In this document: piece by piece, positions 34,914 to 44,139 of the stretch
How the letters are laid out: every line of letters begins with the position of its first letter
Position numbering within the stretch: position 1 is the stretch's first letter
DNA from: JADJOM01 sp963817435
Lineage (GTDB): Bacteria; Gemmatimonadota; Gemmatimonadetes; Gemmatimonadales; GWC2-71-9
DNA length: 64,000 nt
Direction of reading: 5' to 3'
Assembly: GCA_963817435.1 (NCBI GenBank)
Contig: CAWFNY010000001.1
Span: forward strand, 1,426,001-1,490,000
Made by a program: the position numbers and the translations under genes
The notes under the pieces: generated by a model
Database searches by the model: none
What the model saw: the letters and a program-made list of their open reading frames with translations, nothing else
Told to the model about the DNA's origin: nothing

Positions 34914-36224
34914 ATGCGCCTCGCCCTTCCGTGTCTCTGTCTGCTGGCCACCCGCCTCGCTGCCCAGGAGCCGGTCGCTGACGTCCTCTCGGCATACGAT
35001 CGGATGGCGGGCCAGCCACTCTGGGCCGGATTCTCCCCGGCGACGACTCCGCTCGCCATCTACGATGGGCAGCGCACCTGGCTCATCCGCCACCCCGCTC
35101 CTCCCGCCGGGTTCGTTCCGTCGCCGGAAATCCCGGGCGCGAGCGTCATGCCGGGGCAGTACTCCGAGGTCCGGGCGAACACCCACAGCGACATCGGTGG
35201 TATCCAGACTGCGACGCTGCTCTGGCCGGACAAGGTGGCTGATCCCACGCGCCTCGCCGCCACGATGATTCACGAAGCATTCCACGTCTACCAGGCAAAG
35301 TCTCATCCCGGATGGTTCGGCAACGAGGCGACGCTCTTCACCTATCCGGTGACCGACTCCGCCGCGCAGCGGTTGCAGCGACTGGAGACAGAAGCGTTCC
35401 GCCGCGCCTTGCTTCCCAAGGCACCGCTCGCCTGCTGGGCCTCGCGTGCGGTGGCATTGCGTGAGGCGCGGTTCCGCCTCGTGGGCGCCGATGCCATGGC
35501 GTATGAGCGCGGCAACGATCTGAACGAGGGCATGGCGACCTGGATCGAATGGCGCGCACGCAATGCCCCGGTGGACTCGCTCATCCCCCAGGCCGGCTTC
35601 GCCCCGGATGGCGTGCGGCTCCGCGCCTATGCGGTGGGCCCGGCCCAGGCCTTCCTGCTCGACAGGCTGCGGCCCGGCTGGCCGGCCGAGCTCAACGCCG
35701 ACAGCACGCTGACGCTCGACCTCCTGCTGGCCAAAGCGACGGCGCCGATCAGCTGTCGCGCCGACTTCACTCGCCGTGAATCCGATTCGGTCGCCGCCCT
35801 CGCGCGGCGCGAGACGGCGGAGGTGCTCGGGAAGCGCGTCGGGCTGCGCCGGGAGTTTCTCGCGCGCACCGGCTGGCAGCTCCTGATCGAGCTGCCGGCT
35901 GATTCGCCCCTCTGGCCCCAAGAGTTCGATCCGTGGAACGTGACACCGCTACCTGACGGCGAGGTCCTCCATCAGCGGCACATCCGCCTGAGCGGCGCTC
36001 ACGGGCGCATCGACGTGCTCGACCATTGGGCACTCACCAGCCCTGCCGGTGCGCATCCTCTGTTCAACGGCATCCGGCGGATCCTGCTCACAGGCCTCAA
36101 GGAACGGCCCGTGCTGGGGAGTCGGGGTGACACCATCGTGGTGAGCGGGCCAGGCCTCGATGGGCGGCTCACCGGCCTGGCAGTCGACACCACCGGAACC
36201 CGGATTTCCCTGCGCCCGCGGTGA
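34914..36224 (+). CDS. Secreted HExxH protein, putative metallopeptidase
   Basis: A 436-residue exported protein with a short signal peptide (MRLALPCLCLLATRLAAQ). An HEAFH motif (residues 120-124, ATMIHEAFHVYQ) fits the HExxH zinc site, and a downstream NEGMATWIEWR could offer the third glutamate ligand as in gluzincins. The C-terminal third is beta-rich. No named peptidase family was recognised, and no substrate can be given. A GTG two codons earlier (34908) is an alternative start; ATG 34914 gives the better signal peptide. Confidence 0.6.
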   Translation: MRLALPCLCLLATRLAAQEPVADVLSAYDRMAGQPLWAGFSPATTPLAIYDGQRTWLIRHPAPPAGFVPSPEIPGASVMPGQYSEVRANTHSDIGGIQTATLLWPDKVADPTRLAATMIHEAFHVYQAKSHPGWFGNEATLFTYPVTDSAAQRLQRLETEAFRRALLPKAPLACWASRAVALREARFRLVGADAMAYERGNDLNEGMATWIEWRARNAPVDSLIPQAGFAPDGVRLRAYAVGPAQAFLLDRLRPGWPAELNADSTLTLDLLLAKATAPISCRADFTRRESDSVAALARRETAEVLGKRVGLRREFLARTGWQLLIELPADSPLWPQEFDPWNVTPLPDGEVLHQRHIRLSGAHGRIDVLDHWALTSPAGAHPLFNGIRRILLTGLKERPVLGSRGDTIVVSGPGLDGRLTGLAVDTTGTRISLRPR

Positions 36225-36272
36225 CCCGCGCCGGGTTGGCCTGCGGGGCGGTTCGGCGCTACCTTCTCGCCC

Positions 36273-37115
36273 ATGCGCATCTATCTCTCCGTGGATATGG
36301 AAGGGATCGCCGGGGTGGTCCACGAGGATCAGACCAATCCGATCGATCCGCGCTGTGCCACCGAGTATGCCCGGTTCCGCCGGCTCATGACCGCGGAGGC
36401 CAACGCCGCCATCGAGGGGGCGCTGGCCGGCGGGGCGACCAAGATCCTGGTCAACGACAGCCACTGGACCATGCGGAACCTGCTCGCCGAGGAGCTGCAT
36501 CCCTCCGCCGAGCTGCTGGCGGGCGGCCCGAAGACCTGGTCGATGATGGAAGGGATCGATCGCGGGTGGGATGTGGCCGGGTTCATCGGGTACCACGCCA
36601 AGGCCGGGACCATCAAGGCGACCCTGGATCACACCTACACCAGCCGGATCCTGGACGTCCGCCTCAATGGGCTGTCGGTTGGAGAGGTCGGCATCAACGC
36701 CGCGCTCGCCGGCGCATTCGGCGTTCCTGTCGCGCTGGTCTCGGGAGACGACGCCGTCGCCGCGGAGGCCCATTCTCTCCTCGGTGACGGGGTGCGCACG
36801 GTGACGGTGAAGGAAGCGGTGAGCCGCCATTCCGCCCACAGCGTCGCCCCCGGGGTGGCCTGCGCCATGATCCGCCAGGCGATGCAGGAGGTGGTGAGCG
36901 CCCACCGCGCGGGCGTTTCGGACGCCCAGATCTTCGTTCTGGCCGCTCCGGTCCATGTCGAGGTCGACTTCGCGATGACCGTCGAGGCCGATCACGCCGC
37001 CATGGTCCCCGGCTTCCTCCGCTCCGGTCCCCGGTCGGTCTCGTTCAGCCACGAGGACTATCGCGAGGTCTTTCGCGCGTTCCGGACCATGTTCAATCTC
37101 GCGAGTGTCGATTGA
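36273..37115 (+). CDS. M55-family D-aminopeptidase (DppA-like)
   Basis: A 280-residue self-compartmentalising zinc aminopeptidase family member that trims D-amino-acid peptides. The family metal ligands are all visible at the expected spacing: D8 and E10 in YLSVDMEGIAG, H64 in NDSHW, H108 in IGYHAKAG and E138 in LSVGEVGINA. There is no signal peptide, so it is cytoplasmic. Its role may be recycling of peptidoglycan-type or dietary D-peptides. It stands alone between two secreted-enzyme genes, with short gaps on both sides. Confidence 0.9.
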   Translation: MRIYLSVDMEGIAGVVHEDQTNPIDPRCATEYARFRRLMTAEANAAIEGALAGGATKILVNDSHWTMRNLLAEELHPSAELLAGGPKTWSMMEGIDRGWDVAGFIGYHAKAGTIKATLDHTYTSRILDVRLNGLSVGEVGINAALAGAFGVPVALVSGDDAVAAEAHSLLGDGVRTVTVKEAVSRHSAHSVAPGVACAMIRQAMQEVVSAHRAGVSDAQIFVLAAPVHVEVDFAMTVEADHAAMVPGFLRSGPRSVSFSHEDYREVFRAFRTMFNLASVD

Positions 37116-37298
37116 CGGATTGGCGGGCGGGGATCGCGCCCAGCGGAAGTTTCAGTATTCAACGCGCGATCGCCGACCCCGCACCGTGATCGCTCCCGCG
37201 AAACGTTTTCGGCGATTCTCCGTCCAACTGCTGCACGCACCACCGGTGCGCCACCCCGTCCATAGGCTGTACCCGCTCGTCACTTCATCGGAGCATGG

Positions 37299-40200
37299 AT
37301 GCTGATCTCTGCGCTGGCCCTCGTCACCGCCCTGCACGGTGATACCACGAAGAAGAAGATCGACAGTCTCCCCCTCACCACGACCCGCACTGTTGCCTTC
37401 GAGACCAGCGAAGGGACCTGGATGTCCCTCGATGTCTCCCCCGACGGGCGGACGATTGTCTTCGAGCTCGTGGGTGACATCTACACCATGCCGATCACCG
37501 GCGGACGCGCGACGCCGGTCACGCACGGCCCCGCCTTCGACTCCCAGCCCCGCTGGTCCCCGGACGGGACGCGGATCGTCTTTCTCAGCGATCGCGACGG
37601 CGGCGAGAACGTCTGGACGATGGACCCCGATGGCTCGAAGACCACGATGGTCAGCAAGGGTGACAACAACCTCTACGCCTCACCCGAGTGGACGCCCGAC
37701 GGCCAGTACATCGTCGTCTCCCGCACCAATGCGCCGCTCGGCAGCAGCTATCAGCTCTGGATGTTCCACAAGGATGGCGGCCCGGGCGTGAGCCTCACCA
37801 AGGACGACAAGGGCCAGGGAGCGCTCGGCACCGGCCGCGGGACCAACATCAACAGCCTGGGCGCCGCCTTCGGGCCCGATGGCCGCTACCTGTGGTACGC
37901 GCGGAAGCGCGGCGGCTTCGGGTACAACATCGACATCACCCAGTGGCAACTCGCGATCTTCGATCGGCAGAACGGCAAGATCTTCCCGCAGACGGACGTC
38001 TACGGCAGCGCCATGCGCCCGGTCCTCTCGCCCGATGGACACTGGCTGGTCTACGCCGTGCGCCACGACGCGGAGACCGGCCTCCGGCTCCGCGACCTGA
38101 TCAGCGGCGACGAGCGGTGGCTGCGCTATCCGGTGCAGCGGGACGACCAGGAATCGCGCTTCACCCGCGACCTGATGCCCGGCTCCTCGTTCACCCCCGA
38201 CAGCAAGGCACTGGTCACCAACTGGGGCGGCCGGTTCTGGAAGGTCTCCCTCACCGACACGACTGTCACCGAGATTCCCTTCACCGCGGCGGTGCATCTC
38301 GATCTCGGTCCGCTGGTGAAGTTCCCCTTCCGCGCCGACACGGGAGACATCCTGGTCAAGCAGGTCCGCGACGTCTCGCTGTCTCCCGACGGGACCAGCC
38401 TCGTCTTCACCGCACTCGACCGGCTGTACCGGATGGACCTCCCCAACGGCAAGCCGAAGCGCCTGACGAGCGACACCGTCCACGAGCAGCACCCCGCCTG
38501 GTCGCCCGACGGCAAGTCGATCGCCTACATCACCTGGGGCATCGAAGGAGGGTACATCGAGTCGGTGAGCGCCTCCGGCGGCAAGCCACAGCGCCTCGTC
38601 ACCGCCCCGGCCTTCTACCGGTATCCGACCTGGTCGCCGGATGGCCAGCGTATCGTCGCGCTCCGGGGCCCGCGCGAGGCGCGGGTGCGCGAGGGCTTCG
38701 GTCCCGGCTATGACCTGATCTGGATTCCCGCGAAGGGCGGCGCGATCCAGCGGATCGCGCCGATCAACCCCAACGGCCGGCCGCACTTCAGCCGCGATCC
38801 CAACCGCATCTACCTGTATGACGCGGGCGAAGGCCTCCTCTCGATGCGCTGGGACGGGACCGACCGGCGGGCGATCATCAAGATCACCGGCTTCACCGTC
38901 AACTCGCCTGGCGCGGAGCCCAACGCCGCGGACGAGATCCTGATCTCTCCGGACAGCCAGCAGGTCCTCGCGCTGGTCAACAACTACGTCTACCTCGTCA
39001 CGCTGCCCATGACCGGGCAGCTGCCGCTCTCCATCAGCATCGCCGATCCGTCGGCCGCCGCCTTTCCGGCCAGGCGCCTCACAAAGGTGGGCGGAGACTT
39101 CATCGGCTGGGCCGCCGACGGCCGGAGCGTCACCTGGGCCCTCGGGCGCAGCGTCTTCCGCTACGAGATGGCTCGCGCCGACTCGCTCGGCAAGGTGAAG
39201 GCGGCCGAGGACTCGATTCGCGCCGATTCGCTCAGGACTCTCGGAAGCAAGGCGGACTCCGCCACCAGGGCCCGGTACGATTCGCTCGCGAAGGTCCCCG
39301 CCTATGAAGCCCGGCGGCTGGACATCACCGTCACCGTGCCCCGCGACGTCCCGCGCGGCACCGTGGTGCTCGCCGGTGCCCGCATCATCAGCATGAAGGG
39401 CGACGAGGTCATCGAACAGGGTGACGTCGTCATCACCGACAATCGCATTGTGTGCGTCGCCGCCACCGGCTGCCCCCGGCCCGCGGGCGCCAAGATTATC
39501 GACGTCAGCGGCAAGACGATCATGCCCGGCATGGTCGACATCCATGCCCATCCGTGGCCGGCCTTCGGGGTACATGCCACGCAGGTCTGGAAGTATCTCG
39601 CCAACCTCGCCTACGGCGTCACCACCACCCGGGACCCGCAGACCTCCACCACGGACGTGCTCACCTATGCCGATCAGGTGGAGGCGGGTGCCCTGATCGG
39701 ACCGCGCATCTACCACACCGGCCCCGGGGTGTTCGGCCCGTACATCGAAGAGCCGTTCGCGAGCCTCGACGATGTCCGCAACGCGCTCAAGCGCTACAGC
39801 GAGTTCTACCACACCAATACGATCAAGCAGTACATGGCGGGCAACCGCAAGCAGCGGCAGTGGGTGATCATGGCAGCCAACGAGCAGAAGCTGATGCCCA
39901 CCACCGAGGGCGGGCTCGACTTCAAGATGAATCTCACCTTCGCCCTCGACGGTTATCCCGGCCACGAGCACGCGCTTCCCATCATGCCGCTTTACAAGGA
40001 TGTGGTGGAACTCTACGCCAAGTCGGGTATCACCTGGACGCCGACCCTGCTCGTTTCCTACGGTGGCCCGTTCAGCGAGAACTACTTCTACGAGCACTAC
40101 GATATCCACGACATGCCGAAGGTGCGCCGGTTCTTTCCCCACGCGGAGATCGACGGACGGGCTGAGCGGCGCCCCTGGTTCCGGGACAACCAGTATGTCT

Positions 40201-40646
40201 TCACCCGCATCGCCGAGGGGGCCCGCAAGGTGGTCGAGGCCGGCGGCAGGGTCGGGCTGGGTGGCCACGGCCAGATGGATGGTCTCGGAGACCACTGGGA
40301 ACTCTGGGCCATCGCCTCGGGCGGCATGAAGCCGCACGATGTGCTGCGGGTCGCGACCATCTTCGGCGCACAGGCGATCGGCATGGACCAGGACCTCGGC
40401 TCGCTCGAACCGGGGAAGCTCGCGGACCTGATCGTGCTCGACCAGAACCCGCTCGACGACATCCACAACACCACGGCCATCCACTACGTGATGAAGAACG
40501 GCCGGCTCTACGACGGCGAGACGCTCGACGAGGTCTATCCGCGCGCGCGCAAGCTGGAGAAGCAGTGGTGGTGGAATCGGGACACGGGCGACATCGGCGC
40601 GCCGCCCGCCACCGACGCGGACGATCCGGGCGCGGGGCTCCCCTGA
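37299..40646 (+). CDS. Secreted TolB-propeller/amidohydrolase fusion protein
   Basis: A 1115-residue exported protein. After a short hydrophobic leader (MLISALALVTALHG) residues about 40-640 form PD40/TolB-type beta-propeller blades (SPDGRTIVFELVGDIYTMPI, PRWSPDGTRIVFLSDRDGG, and others). Residues about 690-1100 form an amidohydrolase: MVDIHAHPW with metal ligands H749 and H751, VTTTRDPQTSTTDVLTYAD, GLGGHGQMDGLGDHWELWA, and the end block LGSLEPGKLADLIVLDQNPL. The combination is common in Gemmatimonadota and Acidobacteriota and is probably a periplasmic hydrolase of cyclic or peptide amides. The stop shares one base with the next ATG. Confidence 0.88.
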   Translation: MLISALALVTALHGDTTKKKIDSLPLTTTRTVAFETSEGTWMSLDVSPDGRTIVFELVGDIYTMPITGGRATPVTHGPAFDSQPRWSPDGTRIVFLSDRDGGENVWTMDPDGSKTTMVSKGDNNLYASPEWTPDGQYIVVSRTNAPLGSSYQLWMFHKDGGPGVSLTKDDKGQGALGTGRGTNINSLGAAFGPDGRYLWYARKRGGFGYNIDITQWQLAIFDRQNGKIFPQTDVYGSAMRPVLSPDGHWLVYAVRHDAETGLRLRDLISGDERWLRYPVQRDDQESRFTRDLMPGSSFTPDSKALVTNWGGRFWKVSLTDTTVTEIPFTAAVHLDLGPLVKFPFRADTGDILVKQVRDVSLSPDGTSLVFTALDRLYRMDLPNGKPKRLTSDTVHEQHPAWSPDGKSIAYITWGIEGGYIESVSASGGKPQRLVTAPAFYRYPTWSPDGQRIVALRGPREARVREGFGPGYDLIWIPAKGGAIQRIAPINPNGRPHFSRDPNRIYLYDAGEGLLSMRWDGTDRRAIIKITGFTVNSPGAEPNAADEILISPDSQQVLALVNNYVYLVTLPMTGQLPLSISIADPSAAAFPARRLTKVGGDFIGWAADGRSVTWALGRSVFRYEMARADSLGKVKAAEDSIRADSLRTLGSKADSATRARYDSLAKVPAYEARRLDITVTVPRDVPRGTVVLAGARIISMKGDEVIEQGDVVITDNRIVCVAATGCPRPAGAKIIDVSGKTIMPGMVDIHAHPWPAFGVHATQVWKYLANLAYGVTTTRDPQTSTTDVLTYADQVEAGALIGPRIYHTGPGVFGPYIEEPFASLDDVRNALKRYSEFYHTNTIKQYMAGNRKQRQWVIMAANEQKLMPTTEGGLDFKMNLTFALDGYPGHEHALPIMPLYKDVVELYAKSGITWTPTLLVSYGGPFSENYFYEHYDIHDMPKVRRFFPHAEIDGRAERRPWFRDNQYVFTRIAEGARKVVEAGGRVGLGGHGQMDGLGDHWELWAIASGGMKPHDVLRVATIFGAQAIGMDQDLGSLEPGKLADLIVLDQNPLDDIHNTTAIHYVMKNGRLYDGETLDEVYPRARKLEKQWWWNRDTGDIGAPPATDADDPGAGLP

Positions 40647-42340
40647 TGCCTCTGAGGCGGTTGCGGAGGACGACGCCCGGCCTCCTGGCCGGCCGGGGAT
40701 ACCGTGCCCTGGCGATCGCGGGTGTGCTGGCCGGCGTTGCGCTGACGGGCCATGCCCGGTACGCCCATTCCCAGGCGCTCCCCGCCCGCGCGGACGGCCC
40801 GCTGGCGACCGTGGAAGACGCCTATCAACTGGCACGCTACTGGGGTGACCAGCTCCGGCTGGCCGAGTCGCTGGGCAGTGATACCACTCCCGCGGGGCTG
40901 ACACGGAGGACCGTCCGGGACAGCCTTCGAGTTTACGATGCGGCGTTTCAGCGTCTGCTCGGCGCGGTCCACACACGCGACTTGTCCGAGGACGACCGGC
41001 GGGCGCTCGGCGTCCTGCGGGAAGTCGCGGCGGGAGAGCTGGCCATACCAGCGGGAAATTCCGGCCAGCCCGTTCTCCCGCCACGCGAACTCCTCGCGGC
41101 GCTCACCGACAGCGTGCTCTCCGGTTACGGCGCCGCCGCGAATAGGGTCGTCGTGGGGCGTGATACACTCAACCGCCTCACTGTGCTCGGCCGACTCGCG
41201 CATACCGACGATCCGGCCCGCCGCCGCGAACTCTTCCTGGCGCTCGAGCCGGTGTGGCGGAGCGTCAACTCCGATGATGCCCCATCGAGCCCCTTCCGCA
41301 CCCTGGTGCGCCTCCGCCGTGCCGAATGGGGGGATTTCGCCTCCCCGATCGAAGCGAAGGGTCCGGCCTTCGGACTCGGCACCCGCCAGCTCGAGGCCTG
41401 GCTCAGCAACGCGCTCGACCGGTGGCGCGCCGCCACCCCGGACAGCCTCCTGGAACCCTGGGACTGGTACTACTTCACCGGCGCCGCGAGCCGCCGGCTG
41501 AGCCCGCGCATATCCGCAATTGCGGATATGCGACGGGTGAACGACGCCTATTACACCGCCATCGGCGCCTCACCCGTGCGGCTTCGCGTCAGATACGACC
41601 TCGCAGCCCGCCAGGGCAAATACCCCGTCGCGTTCACCGATTTCGGAAGCCGAAACCGCTGGCTCGCCGGTCGCCTCCATCCGGGCGAGCCGGCGGTCTT
41701 CACCAGTTACCTTGAGGGCAATCTCGATAATCTCGCCGAGCTGCTCCACGAAACCGGCCATGCGATTCATATCGCGGCGATCCGCACCCGTCCCGCCTAC
41801 ATCGGCTGGCCGGACAACGACACATTCATCGAGGCGCTCGCCGACCTCCCCGCCCTCGAGCTCTATGAGCCGGTGTGGCAGCAGCGCTTCCTCGGCGACA
41901 GCGCCCCGCTCCAGGAGTCGCTGCGCGCCAAGTACGCTGGCGTCGTGATGGACATGGCCTGGGCGCTGTTTGAAATCCGGGTTCACCGCGACGCCGATGC
42001 CGATCCCAATGCGATCTGGAGCGATATCACCTCGCACTATCTCCACATCCGGCCTCACCCGGAATGGTCGTGGTGGGCCATGCGCGGGCAGTTGATCGAC
42101 GGACCGGGCTACCTGGTCAATTATGCCCTCGGGGCGTTCCTGGTCGCGGACATGCGGGCACGGGTGTCGGAGCGGTGGGGTTCGTTCGCGAGTGCCGACT
42201 CGCTGTTGTATCCGCGGCTCACCGAGACGATCTACCGGTTCGGGCTGGAGCGCCCTTCGCGACGGGTGCTCGAGGACTTTCTCGGCCGCCCCCCGCGGCC
42301 GGATGCCCTGCTCTCCGATCTGGCGCGGATGTCCCGGTGA
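40646..42340 (+). CDS. M3-like zinc metallopeptidase, exported
   Basis: A 564-residue protein with an N-terminal signal/anchor (YRALAIAGVLAGVALTG). It has an HETGH zinc motif at residues 368-372 (ELLHETGHAIH) of the HExGH form used by M3/oligopeptidase-like enzymes, with a likely third glutamate about 25-30 residues later (DTFIEALADLPALE). The C-terminal helices (SERWGSFASADSLLYPRL) fit the same all-alpha fold. The ATG overlaps the amidohydrolase stop by one base (TGATG), suggesting that both are made together and act on peptides in the periplasm. Start 40646 is set by that overlap. Confidence 0.72.
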   Translation: MPLRRLRRTTPGLLAGRGYRALAIAGVLAGVALTGHARYAHSQALPARADGPLATVEDAYQLARYWGDQLRLAESLGSDTTPAGLTRRTVRDSLRVYDAAFQRLLGAVHTRDLSEDDRRALGVLREVAAGELAIPAGNSGQPVLPPRELLAALTDSVLSGYGAAANRVVVGRDTLNRLTVLGRLAHTDDPARRRELFLALEPVWRSVNSDDAPSSPFRTLVRLRRAEWGDFASPIEAKGPAFGLGTRQLEAWLSNALDRWRAATPDSLLEPWDWYYFTGAASRRLSPRISAIADMRRVNDAYYTAIGASPVRLRVRYDLAARQGKYPVAFTDFGSRNRWLAGRLHPGEPAVFTSYLEGNLDNLAELLHETGHAIHIAAIRTRPAYIGWPDNDTFIEALADLPALELYEPVWQQRFLGDSAPLQESLRAKYAGVVMDMAWALFEIRVHRDADADPNAIWSDITSHYLHIRPHPEWSWWAMRGQLIDGPGYLVNYALGAFLVADMRARVSERWGSFASADSLLYPRLTETIYRFGLERPSRRVLEDFLGRPPRPDALLSDLARMSR

Positions 42341-42993
42341 GTGGCCACCCCCTCTTTTCGAAGGACAGCGGTGACAAGGCCGAGTTTCTGAAGCTGTTCG
42401 TCCGGACCGCGGTGCCCGGCCTGCCCATCCTCGCCGCGGGCCAGGGCCTCGGCGCCTTCCGTGGCTGGTATGGCGGAAAGATCTACCTGCTGCTCCTGCT
42501 GCTCGATCTCCCGCTGATCTTCGCGCTGTCCACCGCCCTCTGGTACTTGATGCAGGGCGCTGCGCGTGGATTCACGCAAACAGTGCTCGGCGCCGGCAAT
42601 CTCGCACCGGATCCGGCCCACTCCGGCTGCGAATCACTCGTCGCACGCGGCTTCTACCCCGAGGCCGCCGAGTGCTTCCGTACGATCATCACGGAGCACC
42701 CCAGGGACGACCTCGCCCGCATCAAGCTGGCGCAGGTCTGTCGCGACCATCTCGGAGACCCGGCGACCGCGGAGACCCTCCTGGTGGAGGTGCGCGCGCA
42801 TGCCACCGATCCCCGGCAAGCGGTGATGGCGGCCAATCTGCTGATCGAGCTGTACCGGGCGACGGGACGAAAGGACCGGCTGATGGTGGAGCTGGCGCGC
42901 TTCGCGGATCGCTACAGGGGCACCCGTGCTGCGTCCGAAGCGGCCCGGACCCTGCGAGAAATGAAACAGGAACTCGGCGAACCCGGGCGGTGA
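42337..42993 (+). CDS. Membrane protein with TPR-like C-terminus
   Basis: Of unknown function; 218 residues read from GTG 42337, overlapping the previous stop by 4 bases. One or two membrane segments lie at about residues 25-70 (IYLLLLLLDLPLIFALSTAL), followed by a helical tetratrico-like region (EAAECFRTIITEHPRDDLAR, TAETLLVEVRA). The last 40 residues are charged. A membrane-anchored adaptor is plausible; no catalytic motif is visible. It converges on the phosphoesterase gene with a 19-base gap. Confidence 0.6.
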   Translation: MSGHPLFSKDSGDKAEFLKLFVRTAVPGLPILAAGQGLGAFRGWYGGKIYLLLLLLDLPLIFALSTALWYLMQGAARGFTQTVLGAGNLAPDPAHSGCESLVARGFYPEAAECFRTIITEHPRDDLARIKLAQVCRDHLGDPATAETLLVEVRAHATDPRQAVMAANLLIELYRATGRKDRLMVELARFADRYRGTRAASEAARTLREMKQELGEPGR

Positions 42994-43012
42994 CCGGACC
43001 GGAGGCCGGAAC

Positions 43013-43858
43013 CTAGACCCTGCGCAAGGTGAACAGCCCCACCTCTGGCGGGCAGCGGAACCGCGCCCGGATGCCGCTGGTGCCGATCCCTCGACCTACG
43101 AACATCGGCGCGAAGGTGTCGCGGTACCAGCCTGCCACGAACCGGCCACTGGCCGGCGGCGTGATAGCCGGCACCAGCGGGGGCCGGATCTGGCCGCCAT
43201 GGGTGTGCCCCGAGAGCACCAGCGGTGGCCGCGGATACGCGCGGCCGATCAGCTGATCCGCATACCCCGGCGCATGAAAGCCCCAGATGGGTATCGCATC
43301 CGACGGAGCACTCCGCAGCGCGCGGTCGGGATCTGGAATACCGGCACGCGGATCGTCGAGGCCGACCAGCGCGAGCATCGCATCCCCGATGCGCACGACC
43401 TCAGTCTCGTTATACAACAGTCGCGCCGACGCCGCCGAGCATACCCGCGCGAGCGTGCCCGGGGTGACGCCCACCTGAATTTCCCAGTTGCCCATCGTCA
43501 CGACGGTGGCCTGCCTGCCCCTGCACGCCGCCAGGAACGGCCCCAGCTCGGCAAGCTGGCGCTGGTTCTCGACCAGGTCCCCCGTGATCATCGTGATGTC
43601 AGGCTTCGCGGCAGCCACCAGTTCCATGGCGCGCCGGGCTCCCGCGTGGATACCGGCGTAGAGATGAATATCACTCAGGTGCGCGATCGTCAGACCCTGC
43701 AGCCGGGACGGCAGGCCAGGCACCGGGACATCATGCTGGTTGAATTCCACCCGGCGCAGCGCGCCGCTGAAGGCATCGGAGCCGGCCGCGACCACGCCGA
43801 CCGCTGCGCCACCGGCAGCAACGAGAAAGGCGCGACGGGTTATGGGGCTGACGGGCAT
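43013..43858 (-). CDS. Tat-exported metallophosphoesterase (YkuE-like)
   Basis: A 281-residue calcineurin-fold phosphoesterase. A twin-arginine signal is present (ITRRAFLVAAGGAAVGVVAA). Metal-site motifs are HLSDIHLYAG (DxH), MITGDLVENQ (GD), MGNWEIQVG at the GNH(D/E) position, a late GFHAPGY and SGHTHGGQIRPPL. The GNWE form, with Trp replacing the usual His, occurs in some relatives. Substrate unknown; YkuE-type proteins act outside the membrane on cell-envelope phosphoesters. A 137-base gap upstream (43859-43995) contains no feature I can name. Confidence 0.85.
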   Translation of the reverse strand: MPVSPITRRAFLVAAGGAAVGVVAAGSDAFSGALRRVEFNQHDVPVPGLPSRLQGLTIAHLSDIHLYAGIHAGARRAMELVAAAKPDITMITGDLVENQRQLAELGPFLAACRGRQATVVTMGNWEIQVGVTPGTLARVCSAASARLLYNETEVVRIGDAMLALVGLDDPRAGIPDPDRALRSAPSDAIPIWGFHAPGYADQLIGRAYPRPPLVLSGHTHGGQIRPPLVPAITPPASGRFVAGWYRDTFAPMFVGRGIGTSGIRARFRCPPEVGLFTLRRV

Positions 43859-43995
43859 CGGTAAGGGCTCGACCTGGGTATGGGGCCAACTCGTGCTTGC
43901 CCGCGCCGGACCGGAAGGCGAGTGGGGTCTTCGGCAGGGCCAACGGGGCGGTCGCGAAATCTAGAGGGTTGAGTCGCGCATGGAATCTCCGCCGC

Positions 43996-44139
43996 TCACC
44001 GCACCAGCACCGCCAGCACGGCCGCGACCAGCCAGAGTCGAAGCTCCGCCTCCTCGCCAACCGGGGGAACCAGCTCCGTCGGCCGCAGGGACATCAGGAC
44101 TGCCGCCATTGCCGCCGCGAGCGCTGGAATGGTGTTCAC
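43996..44139 (-). CDS. Tiny overlapping membrane protein (47 aa)
   Basis: A 47-residue frame starting at GTG 44139, overlapping the stop of the preceding membrane protein by 4 bases (GTGA). It has two short hydrophobic stretches (IPALAAAMAAVLMSL and LRLWLVAAVLAVLV) separated by a charged loop (RPTELVPPVGEEAE). The overlap and the membrane pattern support a real translationally coupled peptide, but the length is short and it has no known relatives that I can name. It ends the uppS-led operon. Confidence 0.45.
   Translation of the reverse strand: MNTIPALAAAMAAVLMSLRPTELVPPVGEEAELRLWLVAAVLAVLVR

Noticed and set aside
37680..41084. A 1134-codon minus-strand open frame under the amidohydrolase
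   Set aside because: It is opposite a gene with clear propeller and metal motifs, and its composition is that of a shadow frame.
43013..43858. GNWE in place of GNHE in the phosphoesterase as a lost active site
   Set aside because: The other metal motifs are intact and this variant occurs in YkuE-like relatives, so it is probably natural.
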